Assembly (NCBI GenBank): GCA_021296235.1
Contig: JAGWAS010000008.1
Coordinates: forward strand, 62,780 to 126,779
Reading direction: 5' to 3'
Length of the DNA stretch: 64,000 bases
Origin: Paracoccaceae bacterium
GTDB lineage: Bacteria > Pseudomonadota > Alphaproteobacteria > Rhodobacterales > Rhodobacteraceae
Shown piece after piece: positions 1 to 8,292 of the stretch. Within the stretch, counting starts at the first letter, position 1; every line of letters starts with the position of its first letter. A program made the position numbers and the translations under genes. The notes under the pieces were generated by a model, which made no database searches, was not told where the DNA came from, and worked only from the letters and a program-made list of their open reading frames with translations.

Positions 1-676
1 AAGCACAACGGCCTGAAGCCCCACAGGGTCAAGACATTCAAGGTCTCCCGCGATCCGAGGTTCGAGTTGAAGGTCCGCGACGTCGTCGGCCTCTACGTCA
101 ACCCGCCCGACCACGCTGTCGTCATCTCGGTGGACGAGAAGACACAGATCCAGGCCGCCCCTGCCGATGAAGCCCCGCCATCCCGAGACCCGCACTCACG
201 ACTACAGGCGCAACGGCACCACCTGCCTGATGGCGGCCCTCGATGTCGCCACCGGAAAGGTCACCGGCCAGATGGTCAAGCGTCACCGCTCGGAGGAATT
301 CCTCGCCTTCCTTGATCTCGTCTCCGAGGGGATCAGGCCTGGAACCCAGGTTCATGTCGTCCTCGACAACGTTTCCTCCCACAAGTCGGCCGAGGTCAAC
401 GAATGGCTGAAGGACAACGCCAATTGGACATTTCACTTCACTCCGACCTCGGCCTCGTGGATGAATGCCGTCGAGGGTTTCTTCTCCAAGCTCTCGAGGC
501 AGAGGCTCAAGCACGCGATCTTCAACTCGCTCGACGAGTGCATTGTGGCGATCGAGGGCTACATCGAGCACCACAATGCCAATGACGCCCGCCCGTTCCG
601 CTGGAGCAAGCAGCCGGAAGACCTCGTGGAGGCGTGGGAAAAGGGGCACCAGAAGCTGCAGGAATCGGCATCGTGA
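1..676 (+). pseudogene. IS630-family transposase remnant (frameshifted, 5' end outside window)
   Basis: The catalytic half of an IS630/Tc1-type DDE transposase. Frame 1 is open from base 1 to about 156 and contains the first catalytic Asp in an SVDEKTQ motif. The protein continues in frame 2 from about 158 to the stop at 676, with the second Asp in VLDNVSSH and the Glu in NAVEGFF. Family members usually have about seven residues (LDRTQPG-like) between IQA and LPM. Here nearly all are missing and the frame shifts, consistent with a net 17-base deletion. The three acidic residues survive but in two frames, so the enzyme should be dead. The left end lies outside the window, and I could not identify a terminal inverted repeat after the stop. 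Confidence 0.85.
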
Positions 677-1257
677 AAAAGAATCAAAACACTAGGTGTG
701 CCCTCGACGATCAGGCGCGCGGAACATTCGGCGTCCGGGCGCGTTTCAAGCGATGACGGTTCTCATTCAGTCAGTTCAGATTCAGTTGGCAGTGCTTGTT
801 TAAAAACGAGCATCCTTTTCGTCATGAGTTGTGTATTTGTTGTGGAGCCTTGGCAGGCTGCAAGACGCATCTGTACGTTCGTCCTCACAGCGAATTCAGC
901 CTACAAAGGTTTGCTTGGCAATTCTGTGACTTCTCCCGATATGAATGCAACATCGCCAACTCTTTGCACATATTATGGGTTGAGGATTGTCAGAACAGAT
1001 CGCCTTCACCGAAGAACTCTTCCTTTGGCCGCGCCATCCCCAAAGTCGGGGATGTAGACTCTTCGTTGAATCGATGATTTGATCTCTTGGCGGATATGCT
1101 CGCATTGTGCGGATCCGACTTGCCGGGCCATCCAACTGCAGGAATCGCTCCGGAAGCGCCGGCATGAAATATCCGAAGCTGGCAGGGGCGCATTGGATTC
1201 CTGATTTGAACGTATTTGGCGGTCGGCATCGGCAAAACACAGGGAGAGGAGTTTAAC
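677..1257. other. Intergenic region without a recognisable gene
   Basis: The 580 bases between the transposase remnant and the first ABC binding protein contain only short overlapping reading frames with no recognisable motif. The right part should hold the promoter of the ABC operon. A TATTTG hexamer about 40 bases before the start resembles the -10 elements used elsewhere in this window, but it has no good -35 at 16-18 bases. The right end of the IS630 element probably lies just after 676. Confidence 0.5.
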
Positions 1258-2808
1258 ATGACCCAAACCATTTCCAGACGCCATTTCATGCAGGCTGCAG
1301 CCTTCGCGGGCACTGCCGGACTTTCCGGTGTCTTTCCGGGAATGTCTTTCGCCCAGGACGGCAGGAAACTGACCGTCCGTTTCAACCGGGACTTCGACAG
1401 CCTTGATCCGGGGTTTTATGTTGGGGGTCATCCGAACAACGATGTCAACTGGTGCTGCATGCCGTCTCTTGTGCACTACGGTTTCCGTGATGGTCAGGCG
1501 ACTTGGATCCCCTCACCCTTTGTTGAGAGTGTTGTTGCACGGGATTCCACGCACATCGACTTCAGACTGAAACAGGGGCTGATGTGGAGCAACGGGTTCG
1601 GCGAACTGACCACCGACGATGTCGCATTCAGCTACGAACGAATGACGACAAGTGAATGGAAGAGTGACTACGTTGCCTTCGATCGTGTGGACATAATGGA
1701 CCGTTACAGCGGCACGATCGTTCTCAACCAGCCGTTTGCACCCTTCATGAACACCACACTTGCCTCCGGCACAGGCATTATTCTGTCGCGGAAAGCAACA
1801 GAAAGCGTCGGCGGGAAATTCACCACCGAGGCGCCTGCGACCTGCGGTCCCTACGTGTATGCTTGGACCCAGGGCCAGCACGTAAAGCTCACCCGAAACC
1901 CGGAATGGACGGGCGACGCTCCATATTTTGATTCGATTGATGCCCTAATCGTCACCGAAGACGATTCCGCTGCGCTGGCGTTCGAAGCCGGAGAGCTCGA
2001 TTGCACCCAGATTTCGTCCGAGGCGCTTGCCCGCTACAAGGAAAAACCTCCTGCCGACAGCGCACTCACGGTGGCCGGGGCCCTGCAATACATGTGGCTT
2101 GGCATGAACACCGAGCACCCGAAGCTGAAGGATTTGCGCGTGCGTCGCGCCATTCAGAGCGCGGTGGACCAGGCAAGCATCATCCAGGGCGCCTACGCAG
2201 GAACAGCTGAAGCATCCTACGGTGTGGTCAGCCCGGGATTGGTCGGGAAAAGGGACAGTGCCGGATATTCCCATGATCCGGGAATGGCGCGCAGCCTCAT
2301 TGAGGAAGCCGGTGCCTCAGGCCTGGAACTCACCCTCAGGACACTGAACAATCAGGAACGGATCCTTGCCGCCACCATAATACAGGCAAATCTTGCCGAA
2401 ATCGGCATCAATGTAACAGTCATGCCACTCGACGCAGGCCCGTTCTGGGAAATGGGGCAGGAGAGCAAGGGCGACACATGGAAGGATCTGGAAATCTGGA
2501 TCATGCGCTTCGGTTCCGGACCGGATCCCTACGAGCCTTTCCAGTGGTTCATTCGGGATCAGGTCGGAATTTGGAATTGGGAACGTTGGTCATCGGACGA
2601 GTTCGAGGAACTGTTCAAAATGGGAATCGAGGAAGTCGATTCAAATGAGCGGGCGAAGATCTACACGCGCATGCAGGAGATCATGGAAGAGACCGGTGCC
2701 TATGTCTGGCTTACCCATGAACCGGAGGTGTTCATTCACCGCTCCGACATCAGCGCAAAGTTCGCTCCGTCAGGCGAAATGCAGTTGCCGTATTTCTCCA
2801 GAACCTGA
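1258..2808 (+). CDS. ABC transporter, family 5 (dipeptide/oligopeptide-type) substrate-binding protein, Tat-exported
   Basis: Periplasmic solute-binding protein of the DppA/OppA superfamily, 516 residues. The start is the ATG at 1258, which has a strong ribosome site (GGGAGAGGAG) six bases upstream; the frame is open further upstream without signals. The N-terminus carries a twin-arginine signal (SRRHF at residues 6-10, hydrophobic stretch to about 33, cleavage near SFAQ), so the protein is probably exported folded. The family-typical N-terminal strand with DSLDPG and a long two-lobe body follow. It is the first gene of a transporter operon and is followed by a perfect hairpin. The substrate cannot be read from sequence; the neighbouring hydrolases suggest a peptide-like or amide compound. 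Confidence 0.9.
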   Translation: MTQTISRRHFMQAAAFAGTAGLSGVFPGMSFAQDGRKLTVRFNRDFDSLDPGFYVGGHPNNDVNWCCMPSLVHYGFRDGQATWIPSPFVESVVARDSTHIDFRLKQGLMWSNGFGELTTDDVAFSYERMTTSEWKSDYVAFDRVDIMDRYSGTIVLNQPFAPFMNTTLASGTGIILSRKATESVGGKFTTEAPATCGPYVYAWTQGQHVKLTRNPEWTGDAPYFDSIDALIVTEDDSAALAFEAGELDCTQISSEALARYKEKPPADSALTVAGALQYMWLGMNTEHPKLKDLRVRRAIQSAVDQASIIQGAYAGTAEASYGVVSPGLVGKRDSAGYSHDPGMARSLIEEAGASGLELTLRTLNNQERILAATIIQANLAEIGINVTVMPLDAGPFWEMGQESKGDTWKDLEIWIMRFGSGPDPYEPFQWFIRDQVGIWNWERWSSDEFEELFKMGIEEVDSNERAKIYTRMQEIMEETGAYVWLTHEPEVFIHRSDISAKFAPSGEMQLPYFSRT

Positions 2809-2816
2809 TCTGGTTT

Positions 2817-2843
2817 CGCCGCCGGGGCATCGTCCCGGCGGCG
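2817..2843 (+). terminator. GC-rich hairpin after the binding-protein gene (attenuator or mRNA stabiliser)
   Basis: A perfect 10-bp stem (2817-2826 with 2834-2843) and a 7-base loop, starting 9 bases after the binding-protein stop. No T-tract follows, so partial termination or 3'-end protection of the upstream message is more likely than full termination. A matching hairpin occurs in the second ABC operon at 16452-16475. Confidence 0.6.
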
Positions 2844-2859
2844 GCCAATTCCGCACCTC

Positions 2860-3804
2860 ATGCTCATCTACATAGTCAAGCGGATCGGCCTTGCCGTGCT
2901 GATCATCCTTCTCGCCGTACTGGCGTTGTTCGTAATGCTGCATTCGATTCCGGGAGACCCGGTCAGCATCGCGCTCGGCCCGAGGGCAACGCCGGAAATC
3001 CAAGCGGCTTACGCGGCCAAGATGAACCTCGACAAGCCGCTTTTCACCCAGTTCCTGATTTTTTTGGGCAATGTCCTTACAGGCGATCTTGGCACCGACG
3101 TCTTCAGCAACCGAAGCGTTGCAAAGACCCTCCTGGGGCAGCTTCCCTACACGATTTCGCTTGCCGTGGCATCGCTTGGGTGGGCCGTCGCACTCGGCAT
3201 CCCGATGGGTTGCATCTCCGCGACGAAACCTAATGGCTGGCTGGATCGCATCACTGGTCTCGTGTCGATCGGCACGATCGCAGTTCCGTCGTTCCTTGTG
3301 TCGATTTGGGCCATACTTGTGTTCGCCATCCACCTCAACATTTTCCCCGTAATCGGGGCCGGAGATCAGGGGGATCTGGCCGACATGGCCCTGCATCTCG
3401 TGCTGCCATCATTCGCGGTCGGCCTTGGTTGGGTTGGCTACCTAGCCCGAATGGTTCGAGCGTCCATGCTGGAGGTCATGGGAGAAAATTATATCCGCTC
3501 TGCGCGTGCGTTCGGCTTGACGACGCAAACGATCATCTACCGCTATGCGCTCAGGGTCGCCATCCTTCCGACGATAACGCTGATCGGTGTTGGCTTCGGC
3601 GGCCTGCTCTCGGGAACTGTGTTTGCCGAAATCATCTTTGCGCGGCCCGGGATTGGCAAAGTCATCTACGACATGGTCCTGAACCGAAATTTTCCGGTTG
3701 TCCAGGGAGCCGTTATGATGACTGTTGCGCTCTACGCCGTCGTTACCCTGGCTTCCGACATCATTGTCTCTATTCTTGATCCGCGCGTTCGCGAGAGCCT
3801 TTAG
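2860..3804 (+). CDS. ABC transporter permease, DppB/OppB type
   Basis: Inner-membrane permease of the peptide/nickel importer class, 314 residues with about six membrane segments. It starts with the hallmark MLIYIVKRIGLAVLIILLAV helix, followed by the periplasmic HSIPGDPV segment. The cytoplasmic EAA loop that contacts the ATPase is visible around residues 210-235 (RSARAFGLTTQTI). Length and layout match full-length DppB. It lies 51 bases after the binding protein, across the hairpin, and is followed 16 bases later by the second permease gene. No strong ribosome site precedes the ATG. Confidence 0.9.
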   Translation: MLIYIVKRIGLAVLIILLAVLALFVMLHSIPGDPVSIALGPRATPEIQAAYAAKMNLDKPLFTQFLIFLGNVLTGDLGTDVFSNRSVAKTLLGQLPYTISLAVASLGWAVALGIPMGCISATKPNGWLDRITGLVSIGTIAVPSFLVSIWAILVFAIHLNIFPVIGAGDQGDLADMALHLVLPSFAVGLGWVGYLARMVRASMLEVMGENYIRSARAFGLTTQTIIYRYALRVAILPTITLIGVGFGGLLSGTVFAEIIFARPGIGKVIYDMVLNRNFPVVQGAVMMTVALYAVVTLASDIIVSILDPRVRESL

Positions 3805-3820
3805 GCATGCGGATGCGGCA

Positions 3821-4690
3821 ATGACCATGGACGCTGTCGGCACATTCCGCCAACGACCGGAAAAACTGGCACTTCTACTCAAGAACAAGCAGGGCATGAT
3901 CGGTTTTGTTCTGGTTGTGGCGTTCTTCCTGAGCGCTCTCCTTGCACCATTTCTTGCAACCCATGATCCGGCTCAGCTCGACATCCCCGCACGCCTTACC
4001 GGGCCTGGCGCCGATCATTGGCTTGGGGCCGACCAGCTGGGGCGCGACACCTATTCGCGCGTCCTTTACGGAGGACGGGTTGCCCTCAAGGTGGCGGCGA
4101 TCGGCGTAACACTTTCCCTCGTAATCGGGCTGACACTCGGGATGGTCGCCGGCTACGGACCGCGCTGGCTGGACAATGCACTGCTCCTTCTGTTCGACAC
4201 GATCCGATCGTTTCCCACAATCGTATTGGCATTGGCTGCGGTTTCACTGCTCGGGCCAAGCCTGAACCTCATCTTGTCCATCGTAATAATCACCAGCATC
4301 CCAAGTTACGCACGCCTCGCCCGCACCAGCACACTCGCCCTCAAGAACACCGAGTTCATCATGGCCGAACGTTCACTCGGTGCCGGAACGTTTCGGATCC
4401 TGTTTCGCCATGTCATGCCGAACGTCATTGGCCCTCTCCTGATTTTGGCGGCAATGGATGTCCCGGTCGTGGTTACGATTGAGGCGGGCCTGAGCTTCCT
4501 GGGTCTCGGTGTGCTGCCGCCAACGGCCAGCTGGGGCACCATTCTGAACGAGGGCTATCTCGTGATCCGAACATCCCCCTGGCCGGTTGTTGCCGGTGGC
4601 ATACCGCTCGTACTCACGACGCTCGGCTTTACACTCCTCGGCGAAGCCCTCAGGGACATCTTCGATCCCAAACTCCGCGGAATTCGGTAA
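3821..4690 (+). CDS. ABC transporter permease, DppC/OppC type
   Basis: Partner permease, 289 residues from the ATG at 3821. An upstream extension of the frame would overlap the DppB-like gene and look unlike the family. The N-terminal cytoplasmic part and first helix (GFVLVVAFFLSALLAPF) are DppC-like, as are the LGADQLGRD motif after helix 1 and the EAA loop AERSLGAGTFRILFRHVMP near residues 185-205. It should form the heterodimeric channel with the preceding permease and use the fused ATPase encoded three bases downstream. Confidence 0.9.
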   Translation: MTMDAVGTFRQRPEKLALLLKNKQGMIGFVLVVAFFLSALLAPFLATHDPAQLDIPARLTGPGADHWLGADQLGRDTYSRVLYGGRVALKVAAIGVTLSLVIGLTLGMVAGYGPRWLDNALLLLFDTIRSFPTIVLALAAVSLLGPSLNLILSIVIITSIPSYARLARTSTLALKNTEFIMAERSLGAGTFRILFRHVMPNVIGPLLILAAMDVPVVVTIEAGLSFLGLGVLPPTASWGTILNEGYLVIRTSPWPVVAGGIPLVLTTLGFTLLGEALRDIFDPKLRGIR

Positions 4691-4693
4691 ACC

Positions 4694-6733
4694 TTGGAAG
4701 CGCTTCTGGATATCCACCGCCTCAGTGTCGAGTTCAACACGGCGCGCGGCCGGGTCCACGCCCTTCGGGATGTCAGCATCAGCGTGCCAAAGGGGAAAGT
4801 TGTCGGAATTGTCGGCGAAAGCGGGTCGGGCAAAAGCACACTGGTTTGGGCGGTAATGCGCCTGCTTGCCGGCAACAGCATTGTCGCGGACGGCAAGATC
4901 ACGTTTCGCGGTGAAGATGTGCTCAGTTTCGATGAGTCCGCTCTCAGGGAATTCCGGGGCGAGAGCGTATCAATGGTATTTCAGGATCCAATGACATCCC
5001 AGATCCCGGTTCTCGACTACCGCAGGCAAATGACCGACATTCTCTACCGCAGGAAAGGGTTGTCGCGCCAAGAAAAGATACGGATGGCGGCCAGGTTCAT
5101 GAACAGGGTCGGCATTCCCGACGCCGATGACCGGCTCCGGCATTTCCCCCACCAGTTCAGTGGCGGAATGCGTCAACGCGCCGGAATCGCCATGGCGCTC
5201 CTCATGGATCCGGCGCTGCTGATCGCCGACGAACCAACGACCGCACTTGATGTTACGATGGAAGCTCAGATTATTCACCTCATCCGGGAAGCCCAAACCG
5301 ATTTTGGTGCGACGGTCATGGTCATCTCTCACAATCTTGGGCTGATCGCCGAGCTTTGCGACAAAGTCGTTGTCATGTATGCCGGAGAAGTGGTTGAGCA
5401 AGGGGATGTGAAGGACATCTTCTTCAATGCACATCACCCTTACACTCAGGCGCTTCTCGAATGCGATCCATCTCATGACCTGAAGCAGGAACGCCACTTC
5501 CCAACGATACCCGGCGATGTGCCCGACCTCCACGGCACTCCAAAGGGATGTGTCTTCGCGCAAAGGTGTCGGCACGCATCCGATATCTGCCAATACAAGC
5601 GACCCGGCGAATATCCGATTGCCGGGGGGCATGCGAGCGATGCCCATGCGGCACGCTGCCACCGCTATGACCCGGGCGGAGTCTGGAAGGAATTGCCGAA
5701 ATCCGAAACGCCGAAGGCCAGCACCAGGATTGACGTGCACGTTGAGCGTGATGCACCGCCGCTTCTGGAAATAAAGGACCTCCGCGTCCGGTTCCCCGTC
5801 ATGGGCAGGGTGCGGGCACTCGCCAGCGGCATCAGCGACCCGCACGTGGATGCCGTTGCTGGCGTTTCCCTTGCGATCCGCACAGGCGAAACACTCGGGC
5901 TGGTGGGAGAAAGCGGATCCGGAAAGACCACTCTTGCAAGAGCCGTTCTCGGCCTGAACCGGGTTCATTCCGGTTCGATCCGTTTCAGGAAAGAGGAACT
6001 CGTCGGCCTTCCCGAAAACACCTACAAGAAAATGCGCCGCGACATCGCGATGATGTTCCAGGATCCGGTCGGCTCCCTGAGCCCTCGACAAACGGTCGGG
6101 CAATTGCTGAGCGAACCTCTGATAATTCATGGTGAACGTGATTTGCCGCTCCGAGACGCTGCAGAGAAGCTCTGCGACATGGTCAGCCTTCCGAGAAATT
6201 TCCTCTCACGTTATCCTCATGAACTGTCGGGAGGCCAAGCACGGCGGGTCGGCGTGGCGAGGGCATTGGCACTCAGCCCGGCACTGGTCATTGCGGACGA
6301 GCCAACCGCCGGCCTTGACGTATCGGTCCAGGGCGAAGTTCTCAACCTCATGATCGAATTGCAGGCGCTTCATGGCCTCTCCTACCTGATCATCAGCCAC
6401 AACTTGCCGGTCATCCGGCAGGTCAGCGATATTCTCGCAATCATGTATCTGGGCCGGATCGTCGAATATGGGGCCTGCTCACAAGTATTCGAGAAACCGG
6501 CCCACCCCTACAGTGAAGCACTGGTACGGGGAACGCCTCGTCCCGACCCGTCGCGCCGGCGAAAACTCGTTTCGATCGAAGGCGAGGTGCCAAGCCTCAC
6601 CAACCGCCCGGGCGGATGCGAATTCCATCCGCGATGTCCCTACGCAACCGACAGGTGCCGCAAAGAACAACCTTCGCCGACCCGGCTGGTCGACGGGCGA
6701 ACGGTGCTCTGCCACTTTCCCCTTGCCGGTTAG
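4694..6733 (+). CDS. Fused ABC transporter ATP-binding protein (DppD-DppF in one chain)
   Basis: A 679-residue protein with two complete ATPase cassettes, using a TTG start three bases after the permease stop. Cassette 1 has Walker A GESGSGKST at about residues 41-49, signature FSGGMRQR, Walker B LLIADEP and a C-terminal Cys-containing oligopeptide-transporter tail (GCVFAQRC). Cassette 2 has Walker A GESGSGKTT near residue 405, signature LSGGQARR, Walker B LVIADEP and a second tail (GCEFHPRC). DppD and DppF are usually separate genes; fused forms are known in proteobacteria (YejF/GsiA type). It energises import by the two permeases. The next reading frame begins within eight bases of its stop. 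Confidence 0.9.
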   Translation: MEALLDIHRLSVEFNTARGRVHALRDVSISVPKGKVVGIVGESGSGKSTLVWAVMRLLAGNSIVADGKITFRGEDVLSFDESALREFRGESVSMVFQDPMTSQIPVLDYRRQMTDILYRRKGLSRQEKIRMAARFMNRVGIPDADDRLRHFPHQFSGGMRQRAGIAMALLMDPALLIADEPTTALDVTMEAQIIHLIREAQTDFGATVMVISHNLGLIAELCDKVVVMYAGEVVEQGDVKDIFFNAHHPYTQALLECDPSHDLKQERHFPTIPGDVPDLHGTPKGCVFAQRCRHASDICQYKRPGEYPIAGGHASDAHAARCHRYDPGGVWKELPKSETPKASTRIDVHVERDAPPLLEIKDLRVRFPVMGRVRALASGISDPHVDAVAGVSLAIRTGETLGLVGESGSGKTTLARAVLGLNRVHSGSIRFRKEELVGLPENTYKKMRRDIAMMFQDPVGSLSPRQTVGQLLSEPLIIHGERDLPLRDAAEKLCDMVSLPRNFLSRYPHELSGGQARRVGVARALALSPALVIADEPTAGLDVSVQGEVLNLMIELQALHGLSYLIISHNLPVIRQVSDILAIMYLGRIVEYGACSQVFEKPAHPYSEALVRGTPRPDPSRRRKLVSIEGEVPSLTNRPGGCEFHPRCPYATDRCRKEQPSPTRLVDGRTVLCHFPLAG

Positions 6734-6741
6734 GGACCGGA

Positions 6742-8274
6742 TTGAGCGAGACAGCGACATCCCCAACTGCACGAAGAGCCGGCAGCGGTGCGAATCCGAG
6801 GATAGCCGTTGCGGGGTTCCAACACGAAACCAACTGCTTCACGCCAATTCCGGCAACCTTGGCGGACTTCGTCAGGGAAGACGGCTGGCCGGGATTGACA
6901 GAATCAGATTCGCTCATCAGGACCTTCTCCGGAACCAACATCCCCATTGGTGGATTTATTGACGCGATGCTGGATCGAGCGGAACTTGTTCCTGTGCTCT
7001 GGGCCAGCGCCGAGCCATCGAACTTGGTCGAGCGGGATGCGTTTGAGGTAATTTCCGCCAAGATCCTGGATGGAATCGCCGAAGCGATGCCGCTCGACGG
7101 CATCTACCTGGATCTGCATGGCGCAATGGTTTGCGAAGACTTCGAAGACGGTGAGGGAGAATTGCTCGCCCGCGTGCGCAATTTCACCGGACAGGACGTT
7201 CCCATCGCCGCAAGCCTCGACCTCCACGCAAACGTCACGGACGAAATGGTCTCCCTTGCAGACATCATAACAGTGTTCAGGACCTATCCACACCTCGACA
7301 TGGCGCAAACGGGAGCGCGTGCAGGTGACCTGCTGCTTGAAATCATCCACCGCGGCAGAAAGCCACACATGGCCTTTCGGAAACTGCCATTTCTCATTCC
7401 GCTCCAGGCACAAGGCACAGACACTGAGCCGGCGCAGTCGCTCTACGGCTGTCTTCCCGCGCCAGGCTCACTTGGCACCGTGGCGGCGGAAATCGCACTC
7501 GGATTTCCGCCGGCGGACATCCGGATGTGTGGTCCGGCCATCATCACAGCGAGTTACTCGCGAGAAATCGCAGAGCACGCTGCCGACATGACCCAGGAAC
7601 GGCTCCTCTGGTCAGAATCTCAGTTTCCGACAGGAATGGATCCGCCGGAAACGGCGGTTCGCAGGGCATTGACCGCGGGAAGAGCCGGCCGGCCCGCCAT
7701 TCTCGCCGATGTGCAGGACAATTCCGGTGCCGGCGCCACTTCCGACACCACGGCGCTTTTGGCCGAACTTGTGCGGGCCGGTGCCAGAAACACCGCACTT
7801 GCCGCCCTTTGTGATCCCGAAATTGTGGCCGCAGCACATCGCGCCGGAACCGGACGGGAAATTCGCGCCGTGCTTGGCGGCAAGACCGGCGGTTCGGAAA
7901 ACCCCGGCTTCGAAGGACGATTCAGAGTTTCGGCGCTCAGCGACGGCAAATTCGACTACCGAGGAAGCATGATGAATGGCGTTCGCGCCAACCTCGGTCC
8001 GACTGCGGCATTGCAGGTTGTTGACAGTGCCGCTGATGTGCAGGTCGTTGCAACGAGCGAACGAACACAGTGCCTTGATCGGGCGGTGTTCAGTCATTTG
8101 GGCATCGAACCGGCCGACATGACCATTCTTGCGCTGAAGAGCACCGTCCATTTCAGGGCCGATTTTGCACCGCTCGCAAGTGCCATCATTCCGGTTGAGG
8201 CACCGGGTTACAATCCCTGCCGGCTCCGCTCCATTCCCTACAGGCGGTTGCGAAGGGGCGTTCGGCTGATGTGA
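6742..8274 (+). CDS. M81-family metallopeptidase (microcystinase C/MlrC-like)
   Basis: A protein of about 510 residues resembling MlrC, the zinc peptidase that opens small (including linearised or cyclic) peptides. The domain begins with RIAVAGFQHETN. Probable metal ligands are in DLHGAM (Asp124, His126) and DLHAN (Asp160, His162). The conserved DNSGAGATSDTT loop follows in the C-terminal part. The frame is open upstream to 6616 but would overlap the ATPase gene. The TTG at 6742, eight bases after that stop, gives a better fit, although its ribosome site is weak. No signal peptide is visible, so it should act in the cytoplasm on imported substrate. It is the last gene of the transporter operon. 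Confidence 0.85.
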   Translation: MSETATSPTARRAGSGANPRIAVAGFQHETNCFTPIPATLADFVREDGWPGLTESDSLIRTFSGTNIPIGGFIDAMLDRAELVPVLWASAEPSNLVERDAFEVISAKILDGIAEAMPLDGIYLDLHGAMVCEDFEDGEGELLARVRNFTGQDVPIAASLDLHANVTDEMVSLADIITVFRTYPHLDMAQTGARAGDLLLEIIHRGRKPHMAFRKLPFLIPLQAQGTDTEPAQSLYGCLPAPGSLGTVAAEIALGFPPADIRMCGPAIITASYSREIAEHAADMTQERLLWSESQFPTGMDPPETAVRRALTAGRAGRPAILADVQDNSGAGATSDTTALLAELVRAGARNTALAALCDPEIVAAAHRAGTGREIRAVLGGKTGGSENPGFEGRFRVSALSDGKFDYRGSMMNGVRANLGPTAALQVVDSAADVQVVATSERTQCLDRAVFSHLGIEPADMTILALKSTVHFRADFAPLASAIIPVEAPGYNPCRLRSIPYRRLRRGVRLM

Positions 8275-8292
8275 CGGTGCCGATTCAATTTT

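Noticed and set aside
698..1077. Short plus-strand frames downstream of the transposase
   Set aside because: Overlapping frames without ribosome sites or motifs. Not counted as genes.
4970..6130. A 386-codon frame on the minus strand opposite the fused ATPase gene
   Set aside because: Composition artefact of a GC-rich coding strand; no family features.
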